Source of the DNA: Linnemannia schmuckeri
Taxonomy: Eukaryota; Mortierellomycota; Mortierellomycetes; Mortierellales; Mortierellaceae
Direction: 5' to 3'
DNA: 64,000 nucleotides
Assembly: GCA_029449235.1 (NCBI GenBank)
Contig: JANATG010000004.1
Location: 806,001 to 870,000, forward strand
Under the pieces are notes generated by a model. That model saw only the letters and a list, made by a program, of their open reading frames with translations, searched no databases and was not told the origin of the DNA. The position numbers and the translations under genes were made by a program. This document shows, piece by piece, positions 1 through 10,392 of the stretch. Each line of letters begins with the position of its first letter. The first letter of the stretch is position 1.

Positions 1-206
1 TTTTTATCCTTTTTCCGTTGTCGTCCATACATAAAATAAAAAACAATGCGCCCAGGTCAAAGAATTAATAGACTTTCTATTTCGCGATCAAAGATGAATG
101 TAAAGTTTATCCTATGTTCACTCGGATGAAGAGAAGCTGATCCGGCATGTCTTTTACCAACTTGACTCACTCCCGACCATGGCTCACCTGTATGCAATCC
201 AGCATC

Positions 207-2556
207 CTATATCATATCTTCATCGCCAAAGAGCGCTTTGCTGGTCCCAACACCTATGGGGTTCTGAGGTTGACGGCTACCTGTGGTGGAGGCCTCGTGT
301 CCTCCCAACAGCAATCGACGAACGACAGCAGAGGTACTGGTAGCAGTAGAAGCTGCAAAGGAGCGAGAAGTAAGAGTACTGGTGCTTACCGATAGTACAC
401 GCTCCGGTGGCTTGGTAACGGTTGCGCTGGGATGTCTCTCCGTGTCAGGCTGCTGGTTGGCGGAGTTGTTGTTATTTCTCCACATCAACGTGGACACACC
501 TTCGCCATTGTTTTGCTGTCTTACGGCCCGTTTGATTCGGTTCATATAGAAATGAGTGGAATCGTTTGGCTTCGCTGGCGGGAGTGGCGAGAGTGTTGCC
601 TGTGAGTCCAGTAAGTAGCGCCGCAATACAGTCTTGTTTTCGTCATTATTCTCATCGTCGTCTTTGTTCTCGTTATTGCTGTAGCTATCATCAATAGTAT
701 ACTCGTTATTGCTATTGTGATCGTCGACAGTTACAACATCAATGGGTTGTGGCGATGGTCCGTACACAGGAATAGGATTGCTTGAACTCGGTTCTCTGCC
801 CCAGCGAGTGAGATAGCGAAAAAGAATACGCCGCTTGCGAACAATGTAGTTTGCCGTCACTCCCGTGGCATAACCTGTAAATCCCCCTATTACGATATTT
901 ACAATAATACGACGATAGTTTCTTTTAGGGGGTGGTATGCTCACGGGTGGTGTTGGTGTAACAGGGCTTGTGGGTGCAAGGGGCCGAGTTTCGTGCGATA
1001 CTTGTGTAAAGTGCTGGACCCAACGATTTTTGCGGAGGTTGTATATTAGTGGAGTTGCATCCAGTCGCGTAGAGGCGATGGCGTCTACGCGTCGTATCCC
1101 TGCAATCAACATCATGTAAAAAATAAGACGTTAGTAAACGAGTGAACGGTGAAAAAAAGTCGTTGAGAGGTGTATGGTGTTTATATGAAATGAGTAGTCG
1201 TACCTCCGAAGGCAATAAAGTTGTCTCTTGTGACAGTGCAAGCCAAATGAGAGCGATATTGCGCAGAGTGAACGTTCGGGCCACGAGCCCATGTCATAGT
1301 GTGGACGTCAAGGATGTAGAGAGACCCTGTGGAGACAGAATTGGCACTATGACCGCCAAAGAGGATTAATTTTGTGCCGTTGTGCGCTATAAGGAAGGGG
1401 CAGAGGTAGTGGCGAGAAAAAAGAAGTAAAAAAATTATCGATGGCATGAGTGCTTGACCAGTCGACTAGTGCGTTCCGTCTACGGGTCGAACGCGAATGG
1501 GTAGATTTACTCATTTTTAGTTGTCTTTTTCGAATCCAGTTTCCCTTCGTTCTCCTTACCGGACACCATGCAACTCCCAATTAAGCGAGGAGGAATCGCC
1601 CCTGTTGTTTTCTAGCGCACATGCATTTGGAAAATGAAAATAAACAGGTATCATGTCATTACTTTTCCCTTCATCAATCGTCCTTATGACTTAAAATCTT
1701 GACATCCATCTCACCTACTTCCCCACTCAGTACTCACCAACACTCTCCATTGATCTCGGTTGGGCTGGTATTCATGTATATAGGGACCATTAGATGAGCG
1801 GCTTCCGACTCGACCCCCAAAGAGGACAAATGACTGTCGCACAGAACTCCATAGCCAAGTATATCCAGTGCTACCCATCCCGATTCCTAAAGGCATCATC
1901 GCCGAACGCACTCGGACGTTTCTAACTGTTAATATATCGCCATCCCCCACTGAATCTTCCCAATGCTCTGCACTATTCGGCCCTTCCTCGCCTCTAATAG
2001 GACACACAGGATCATAGACCAGCATGTTGGTCCCTTGGCTGCCCAGGGGGATGTAGGTAATGCCGGTATTAGGGTTCGTCGCCGCCTTCAGTTCCCTTTC
2101 TGACTCCGTCAGTCTCAATGGCACCCCCAGCGATGTCCAGGTCTCAGTGTCCAGACTATAGCTTATAACAGATAGCAAGTCCCACACTGTGAGGTAACGA
2201 CCGTCAGGAGAGGCGGTCATCGAGTGATGAGAGGTCGTCAGGGATTGAGGGAGTGGGAAAATGATGTTGATGGGCACCCAAGGAGGGCTTGTCGCCGCCC
2301 ATGACAGGCGGGCCAGGTCGAGGGCCATGAATTGGTTGGTATAAGTGGAGAAGGTGTCGTTATGGTATTCAGCCCCTCCTTGGATGATGAAAAATCTCTC
2401 ATTGACAGTGGTGTAGGCCATGCCGTACACAGAGGTGGGTTTCAGGGCGTTGACAATACGGATAGAGAGGAAGAAGAGGACGGAGAAAAAACCGAGCCTA
2501 AAGGTATCCTCTATGAGGGAACGGTGTCGTTTGCGAGCAGACACGTGGACTGTCAT
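207..2556 (-). CDS. K1: kelch-propeller type I membrane protein
   Basis: Exons (minus strand) are 2556-1738, 1611-1560, 1386-1204 and 1099-207, with GT-AG sites at every junction. The spliced frame gives 648 residues. The start gives a basic n-region and a hydrophobic stretch ending near residue 37 (VNA before LKP), a plausible signal peptide. Kelch-type Gly-Gly strands follow (IIQGG, LFGG, LFGG, AFGG) with the Tyr-Ile-Leu-Asp-Val and Trp pattern of kelch blades. A Pro/Thr stalk leads to a membrane helix near residues 414-436, then an Arg/Lys stop-transfer patch. The tail is Asn/Asp- and Ser-rich. It shares a YMN-x5-RQQNNG motif and a C-terminal PQN-x-GVG-KA-FGDE motif with K2. The ligand is unknown; the receptor role is inferred from architecture only. 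Confidence 0.85.
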
Positions 2557-3873
2557 GACGGCCTTGCAAAAAAAAAGTAAGCAGGAGTGAAGGATCGCCG
2601 GTCACAAGAGAACAAAGGGAGGGATTGCGTGTGTACAACGTGGGACACGGAAGAGATAAGAAAAAATAAGAGAGAGGGGAAAAAAGAGGAAAAGAAGAGA
2701 GGAAAAAAAACAACAAAAGGAGGAGGAGAACGCCTTTAAAGGGTTCAAGTTGTCGCTCGCTTTTTTTAAGTCTGCGCCTTTTTCCTCTGATCGCAGATTC
2801 TGTTCTTCATTCCAATCAGGGATCGTTAGTAGAGGCTTCTATGTCAATTCCCCAGAAGGCTCTCAAAGGGCGTGAAGGAAGGTAAACGACGAGTGCATTT
2901 GATCAGTTGAGATGAAATAAAATTAGAGCCCAAAAAAAAAGATGCATATGCTCAGTGGCAAAAGGCTAAAACATGATGATGGTGAATGCGAGAGAATGCG
3001 AGAGACGAGTAAAAATTGCATTTCGCCACCAGGACGATAATTGTTCACTTGTGAACCAATGGCCATTGCAGGATGTAACTCAGACAGAAAACACCAGGTC
3101 ACGCACGCATGTATCTATATTTTGTGAAGGAGAGAAAGGGTTGCTTTGCCATATTTATTGGTTCTCCCGTTCAGTGTTCGGCAAGGTAATATTTTGATTT
3201 GGCGTATCAGTTGATCAAATATGCTTATTGGTCTCAGTGATCAAGTAAGAGAAAAGGAGGCAGAGGGTGAAGCGACCAAAAGCCACAGATAAATTACCAA
3301 GAGTGAAGATGTTGGGGGAGAGGGAGTAAGGAAAGTGAGAAATGAGCTTTCTATGAAGTAAATCAAGCGGATCAGTTGAGCTATGGTAACCTCTTCGCTC
3401 AAGAAGTGCCCGATCTTCCTGCAAAATTGCTATAAGGAAAATTATGTACTGTTTAAGAGGAGGAAATACACCTGCTCGAGAAGGCCGAAATAAAGACGAG
3501 ATCTTTTTTGCTCCCAAAGCCAATACCGAATGCGAAGTAAAAGGCTGACCTTCCATTCTTCACTTTCTTTAACTTGACTTCGATCTTTACTCTTGTAAGT
3601 GGAACTCAACATACTTCACCAGGGTTCGATGCGTTCTTTTTTCACTAGGAGGCAGAAGCTTGAAGGCCCATTCCCTTCACACTAATTATCTATTTGTTTA
3701 TTTTTTCGCCTATTTTTTTTTTTTTTTTTGATCTTGGAAAGACGTGGAGAAAAAATATTGCGGCCAGGTCTCTCAAGCTCGTCGAGAAGACGTGAGCAAC
3801 TTTTTTTTATATTATGATTAAGATTAAGATGGAATACTATGATGTTTTCTTTAAAAAAATGGTAGGTATCACT
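2557..3873. other. K1-K2 intergenic region
   Basis: No credible gene is seen. The 2640-2740 stretch is purine-rich on the plus strand (CT-rich on the coding strand), as expected upstream of K1. A copy of the motif shared by K1-K4 lies at 3211-3237. A 16-20 base T-run lies near 3713-3729. Short frames here have no recognisable domain. Confidence 0.6.
3211..3237 (-). promoter_or_regulatory. Subfamily-A upstream motif (K1 copy)
   Basis: A TTGATCAA half followed by TGCTTATTGGTCTC. The same arrangement (consensus TGTTTATYRGTCTC after a TTGATCAA-like half) recurs upstream of K2, K3 and K4. This copy lies about 650 bp upstream of the K1 start. A regulatory role is inferred from recurrence only. Confidence 0.4.
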
Positions 3874-6800
3874 TCAACCACTCGTCCCACTCTCCTTGTC
3901 ACTCAAACTCTGCACGCCCAACTTTGGAGTCTCATCACCAAATGTAGCTTTTCTGGCTCCGACACCTCTGACATTCTGAGGATTACGACTACTTGAGCGG
4001 GCAGGTTCGTGTCCTCCTTGCGGTTGACGACGGATGGCTGTGAGCGTATTTCTCGTGGGAGTGACAATAAGGGTGGCACCAAATCTGGGGGCTGCAGCAA
4101 CGACAGCATTTTCGCGAGGATGGTGAGCAATGGTTGTTGCAGTATAAGTTTCGGAAGCGGTGGCATCTCGTCCTTTTCGGTGACGATGGATAGAGGTGCT
4201 GGTAGGTGTCTCACCTCCTCGCGGAGGGTAATTGTGATCGATAGTACTAGCCGTGTTGGTAGAGGCGGCTGCTGGCAGTACTTGACGCGCTGTTGACTTG
4301 TTGATTGTGGCTCTGAAGGCGTTCTTTGAGTCAGATCGCAGATTTGTGTTCTGATTGCTGTTTTCCAGCGTCGACTTGGACAGAACATTGCCATTGTTTT
4401 GTTGTCTGGAAGCCTCTCTCATTCCATTCATATACAGAAAAGCGAGATGTCCTGGCTTTACGGGTACTGGAGGAGCGAACGATGAGGAAGAGGAGCTGGA
4501 CTTAGAACGCTCTGGCTCTTTTGGAGGCTGCGAAGTGGAGCTGAATGATATCAGTTCAGCCTTGACAGGCAATGGATCAGACTGCATAGATGAAAGTGGA
4601 GGCAACACTCCAATTGGTAAAGGAACCTGAGAGACATAGGGAGTTGACTCATCTGAAGATAATACAGAATCAGCAGGAGTAGAGTGCCATGTATTGGCTT
4701 GACGAACAGGCCGTGCCTCAGAAGAGAGTGAGTTGTTTCGATTATTGGGCCGCGTCACATTGGAGGACGACAATGAAGGATGGGTGCTGGCAAGCAAAGA
4801 GTCCTGGTGACTGGCCTGGGACGAGGATGAAGATCCTTGAGATGGAGCTAAGGAATTGACCGACGTTATAGGCGATCGAGAAGTAGAAGTAGAAGTAAAG
4901 GGTGAATCGGGGGTGTGAAGAGTGGTTGTACATGAAAGTGTTGAAGCCCGCGAAGGGGCTTTGGGATAGAAAACCTGAAGCTCACACTCCTCTTTAGAGG
5001 AGGAAGATTCGGTAGATGGCGAAGCAGCCGTAAGTACGGGTGCCGAAGGCTCGGAGCGGGGCACAGAACCGGATGGTGGCTCGAAGGTGAACTCGGTTTT
5101 CGTGGGGATGGCGGCCTCTAGATGCTGACGCGATTCCGACTGAATCCAAGTAACGATGGCATCAACTTCGGGACTACTTGTTGTTGAAAGATGAGACGGA
5201 GAGGTCGATGTCCCCGAGTTCTCCGGAAGGTTTTGTGGTGGTGATACTGGCGGGTTGTGTTGGTCATTATTAGTGCTGTTGCTGCTATTGCCGTTGTTGT
5301 TGGCGGGTGAAGGATTGATAGGTCCCTGTAGATCGAGGACTGGAGGAAAAAATCCAGGTAGGTGGGGTTGTTCGGCTGGTTCGTTGCCCCAGCCGATGAG
5401 TTGACGAAGAAATTGTGGTTTTTTGTGAGCAATATAGCTTGCGACCACCAAAGCTGACAGAAGGAGACCTCCTAGAGTACTACCCACAATATCACCAACA
5501 TTGCTCTTCTCAGGTGCTGAGGTATTCTCGGGGGTTGGTGGCGAAATCGGACTCGGAGGTGCAACAGGTAGAGGAGTGTAGTGGGTCCCTCGCTCGAATT
5601 TTGGAACCCATTGTTTAAAGTATAGGTTGAGGATGAGCGGTGTCGCATCCAGAGCTGTATAATTGGCAGGGTCCGTACCAGTACGGCGAATTCCTGGTAG
5701 AAAGAGGATGTTAAAAATAAGAATATCAGTGAGCGATCAGTGAACGCTAAAGATACTATCCTTCAATGATGCTTGTGAGGAACGAAGCCAAAAAAAAAAA
5801 AATCCTACCACCCCAAATGACAACGTTGTCTCCAGACACAGAACAGGCCATGGCAGATCGGGACTGTGCGACCTCGACGGCTGGGCCTTTAATCCATTCC
5901 AATGAAGGGACATCGAGGATGTACGTGGTATTTTTGGAGATGGCGTCCATCTCATGTCCTCCGAATAAGATCATCTTTGTCCCGTTATATGCTTCGTGGT
6001 ATGAAGGAAAGAGAGGAAATGGAATAAAGAGACCCATATCGTCTATGGTGTAAGTGTGCGATTGCTCAAAGAACAACTGCAGGTTGGCTCTTGTACTATG
6101 TGGTAGAGCGGATATCGGATGTGCTTCCGTTTCTGGCTTTCTTTTCCTTACCTGAAATCATACAGCTGCTTATTAAGCGAGGAGGTATCACTCCCTTTGT
6201 ACTCTGGAGGGCAAACAAACAAATTCAAACAAGTTAAGAAATGTAGTAAACAGACAAGCACAAGGAGAGGAGCGAGAGAATACAACAAAAACTAGCCGCG
6301 CTACTTCTGGGTCCACCCTTTTCATTATTCAAAGAACTCTCTTCTCTCTGCACTTACCAGTGTATTCCATGTGTTAGTGTTGGGCTGATATTCAAAAAAA
6401 TAAGGATCGTTAGGATCTCCCAGACCAACCCGTCCTCCAAAAAACAAAAACGTTTGTCGGTAGGAACTCCACAAAAAACTGTATCCGGTTGCGCCTCTCC
6501 TAACAACAGGGGGCATAGTTACTCCTATGGACGTTCCTGCTCCTGCTGGCGATGATGCGTCGGGCCCCGCTGCTGCTGCGGCCTTCAATGCCCGCGGTTG
6601 TGCATCCAGTGTCGCAGCGCCAGGGTCTGGATAAGCCGGGTTGTACACCAACATGTTGACGCCTTCATAGCCCAAGGGAATATATATCTTTCCTGTGTTT
6701 GGATCTACCGCCGCTCTCAGTTGCTTTTCAGACCGCACCAACTCTGCAGGGACATCAAAGGCCGACCAGGCTCCTGTATACCGAGTGTAGTTAGTCACAG

Positions 6801-7218
6801 ATCCAGGCGAGGCCGAGTCCCAGATTGTGACGGTCTGGCGATCCAGCGAGATTGTCATTGAATGATAGTACGTCGCTAGACGCTGAGGCAAGGGCTCGGT
6901 GGAGCTGATGTTAACGGGAATCCAGGGCGGGTCTGAGACGTCCCAGGACGGACGGGTGAGATCGAGAGCCATGAACTGGGAGACGTTGGCGGTGAAGGTG
7001 GCATTCTGGTAGACACCTCCTCCTTGGATAATGAAGAGATCCTCGTTGATGGTTGCGTAGGCTGCGCCATAGACGGCGGTGGGCTTTAAGGCTGTGACAA
7101 CGGGAATTTTTAGAATGTAGGGGATGGAGAGGAGGCTGAGCGATGTCCAGAACCAGATGACAGCTTGGAGTTTAAAAGAAAGTTGCTTGCGAGTAAGCGT
7201 GATGACATGTAGTGTCAT
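3874..7218 (-). CDS. K2: kelch-propeller membrane protein with long Ser-rich tail
   Basis: Exons are 7218-6358, 6204-6153, 5991-5809 and 5693-3874. The spliced frame gives 971 residues, the longest of the family. Residues 1-45 contain a basic n-region and a long hydrophobic stretch (signal peptide or signal anchor). The propeller occupies about residues 46-370, with Gly-Gly strands at each blade and the exon 2 segment PPRLISSCM. A membrane helix lies near residues 430-452. The roughly 520-residue cytoplasmic tail is Ser/Thr/Pro-rich with poly-Ser runs. It carries the RQQNNG motif and the PQN-GVG-KA-FGDE C-terminus shared with K1. No enzyme domain is visible in the tail, which may be a phosphorylated scaffold region (inference). 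Confidence 0.85.
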
Positions 7219-7532
7219 GGCTGCTTGGCAAGGCAGTGCGAATGGTCGTTATTATGTTGAGAGAGAGAGTGGGTGCGCTTGTAGGGTATGTGAAGGAACT
7301 AGGAACGTTGAAGGAATGAAGAGATAAGAGACAGGGGAAGGAGGATAAAGAAAAGGGGAAGGGGAAAGGAGGAAGAAGAGAGAAGAAGGAGATCAAAGGA
7401 CAACGAGGGAAAAGAAAGGAAAAACGAGAAGAAAAGGGGAAAGAGAAGGGGAGGAAAAAAAAGCCTTGCTTATGCCTTCGCCCTTTTTTCTTCTTTTTGA
7501 TATGAGTGACCCTTAAGTGGAGTTGAACCCAT

Positions 7533-8262
7533 TATTGCTGTTACTCAGGGAGAGGGTCGAAGGCCAGAGTTATAGGACCGCTGTTAAGCCCTCAATTGGT
7601 ACAGGGTAGTGATAGTAATGTCCTAATGGAACCACACGAAACAATATACTGTAACGCGCCAACGAAACTCTTGTCAGTATTGCTCTTGTCCAAGAAGTGA
7701 TGTGTAAAAGGACAAAGAGCAGACAAGAGGGCTGGGCGCACTACTAATACTATGTCTACAATGAATATGACTGCTAATCTAAGGCATCGCCACCGCTGCC
7801 TAGCCGCCACCTTATTTTGCAACATTGCAAAATAAGGTGGTGGCTAGGCAGGGGCGGCGATACTGTTGCAAAATAAGGTGGCGGCTAGGCAGCGGTGGCG
7901 ATGCCTTAGATTAGCAGTCATATTCTTTGTAGACATAGTATTAATAGTGCGCCCAGCCCTCTTGTCTGCTCTTTGTCCTTTTACACATCACTTCTTGGAC
8001 AAGAGCAATACTGACAAGAGTTTCGTTGGCGTGCTACAGGTACAAACCCCCTCTTTGATATTATGAATAGAAGGTCCTTTTACACATCACTTCTTGGACG
8101 AGAGCAATACTGACAAGAGTTTCGTTGGCGGTCTACAGTATATTGTTTCGTGTGGTTCCATTAGGACACTATTATCACTACCCCCGTACCAATTGAGGAC
8201 TTAGCAGCGGTCCTACAACCCTGGCCTTCCACCCTCCCCCTGAGTAACAACATAAATCCATG
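7533..8262. mobile_element. Near-palindromic fold-back element
   Basis: The left arm (from about 7533, TGTTACTCAGGG) and right arm (ending near 8262, CCCTGAGTAACA) are inverted copies of each other over roughly 300 bp. The centre at about 7813-7880 holds three copies of TTGCAAAATAAGGTGG-like sequence. The right arm also carries an internal direct duplication of about 58 bp (near 7976-8033 and 8073-8131). Two near-identical short reading frames, one per strand, are simply the two arms. No transposase and no clear target duplication are seen. A non-autonomous fold-back or MITE-like DNA element is the best reading. Confidence 0.75.
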
Positions 8263-8955
8263 GAAGGTGTGAGCGATTTTGTATTCCTATTGCGGCACCC
8301 GCATCTCTTGGTCTAGGCCCGATTGCTTACTCAGAGTGGCAAAAGAGAGAAAAGACAACTGAAAAAGTGGGCTGGAGAAAAAATGTACTGTGGAAAAAAT
8401 GGAAGGAATCATCTGAAGGAAGATTGGGATGCCCATCCAAAAAAAAAACACATAACTCAAGTTAACAAGGACATATAACAACCAATGGCATTTGCTCTCT
8501 GCACCACCTGCATCAGGTCCTGTCCCCCACATCCGCCAAAACATGCCTGAGTAAGAGGTAGATGTTGATATTCATGAGTGAGAAACAGATGCCTCCAGAA
8601 GGTGGAACAGAGTGAGAGTGAGTGAGGGGTGCATGTTCACGCAAATGCAAAAGTTAGAGCACCGAGAAAGACTCAAATGCTCAATACCGAAAGGGCAAAA
8701 AGAAAGGGGCCATGGCGAGAGAAGAGTAAAATTGCAATTTCCGAACAAGGAAAAAGTGCTCATAGGTACTTGCCATTGGGGGCGGCGTAACCTTGACATA
8801 AACAACCGCAAGACATGTGTCACTTGTTCACATAAACAAAAACAAAACAAGAGGAGACAGCCTGTGATAAGAATGACAAGGGATACCTTGCATTGGTAGT
8901 CTTATTCGTCTCTTTCGATTGATTGGCGCTATTACATTCCTCTGTTTCTTATCAA

Positions 8956-8982
8956 TTGATTAAAAAATGTTTATTAGTTTCA
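8956..8982 (-). promoter_or_regulatory. Subfamily-A upstream motif (K2 proximal copy)
   Basis: An ATTGATTAA half is followed by ATGTTTATTAGTTTC, matching the motif upstream of K1, K3 and K4. It lies about 1.7 kb upstream of the K2 start because the fold-back element sits between them. Function is inferred from recurrence. Confidence 0.35.
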
Positions 8983-9704
8983 ACGATCTAAAAAGAGAGA
9001 GCGAGGGAGAGGAAGGCGCAGTTGGCATTCTACAGGGAAGGACCAATAGAAAGGAAAAAAGGGGCGTAAAAATTCCGAAATAGAGACCGAAGAATAGTAG
9101 ACGGACGCAAAAAAGGGCATGTCTTATGTGCGTCAAGAGGCCCTCGTGCTATTTTTCGAGCGCTACATTGAAGACAAGGGTATCCTGTGAGACCAAAATC
9201 ACCCTGTCTTTTTTGTTTGACACTCTATCTTGAAATTCATATATGCATCTTCCCTAACACCCAGGCTATCTACTTCTGTTGTTCCTAGTTACGATCCTGC
9301 ACGCAACTGTGTTGCTCACATTTATTTTTTGGAGACAGAAACTTAAAGTTACCATGACTACTTTCTTTTTCGCAATTATTATATGAGGAGTTCTTTCAGT
9401 TCATTGACTGTTCATCGTATCGACGTTGGTATCCTCTTGACGCGAAAAAAAAAACTGAAAATAAAAAATAATTACGTGGCGTTAAACATTCAATTTGGAT
9501 AAAGCAAGCATGTCGAACATGACGTAAGAAAAGGTCAATAAAGGGGTTAACTGTGACGTCATACAAACACAAAAGCCCAAAAGTGGTTTTTTTGTGTCAC
9601 TGAGAAAAGTGTGATGGATGAGGATAACGTCTTTGGTCTTACTTTTTGTCATTAGTCGATTGCCTATAATTTCAGCCCTAAGCAGTGCTTAACTCGTTGA
9701 TCAA

Positions 9705-9730
9705 TTGATCAAGAATGTTTATATATCTGA
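9705..9730 (-). promoter_or_regulatory. Subfamily-A upstream motif (K2 distal copy)
   Basis: TTGATCAA followed by ATGTTTATATATCTGAG is a second, partly diverged copy upstream of K2. Confidence 0.3.
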
Positions 9731-10392
9731 GTAGAAGAAAGAGCAGAACGAAGAAGGGATGAAAGGGCGACCATTTGAGAGACAGGAAAGTGGATGGCCA
9801 CGATAAAACGAGAAGGATGCGGTGAAGGGGATCGGAAAAAACAGGAGAAAAGAAAGAATGGGGCAACAACAACCCTGTAAATCCCAGTTCCATATTTTAT
9901 TCTGCTTAGACCTGTTGTTGGGGTGACATCTCCATCATTCCTTCCTTTACTCACTCTCTCTTCCCTTTTGTCGTCGCCACCTCCCAGCTGCTCTTTCAGT
10001 GAGAAAATCCTCAAATATTCAGAAATAACAGTGCTATGAGGGGGAGAGGGGGAGGGTTTTGGAACAGAGAAATGGAGGCTGGTTTGCCTTTCCTTTCAGT
10101 CCTAGATTTTGTATTTTTCGTACTTTTTTTTTGTTCTTTTTTTTAAAAAAAAGCGTTTCGACCAGTTTTTTGAGCCAAACGAGAGAAACATGTAACTATA
10201 ATACCATTAGGGTAGGCATATATGTACTGTTTCGGAATCATCACTTTCTTCTCGTTCAAACATTAGTTTCGCATCCCCATAGAAATCCCGTCTTGAGATC
10301 CGATGTCGCAACTTCAGACTCTTTTAGCAAGACTGACCACAATAGCAGCTACAGTTGCATATGAAACTATTTTCCACTTGACTAGGACGGCT

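Larger units (their letters stand above)
7219..10392. other. K2-K3 intergenic region
   Basis: This 3.2-kb gap carries the CT-rich (coding-strand) K2 leader at about 7330-7470, a fold-back element at 7533-8262, and two copies of the subfamily-A motif (8956-8982 and 9705-9730). Two copies suggest a leftover duplicated upstream block, or a lost gene. No coding region with a recognisable domain is present. Confidence 0.55.

Noticed and set aside
7592..8066. Two near-identical short proteins on opposite strands
   Set aside because: They are the two arms of the fold-back element; the shared sequence is a DNA inverted repeat, not evidence of coding.
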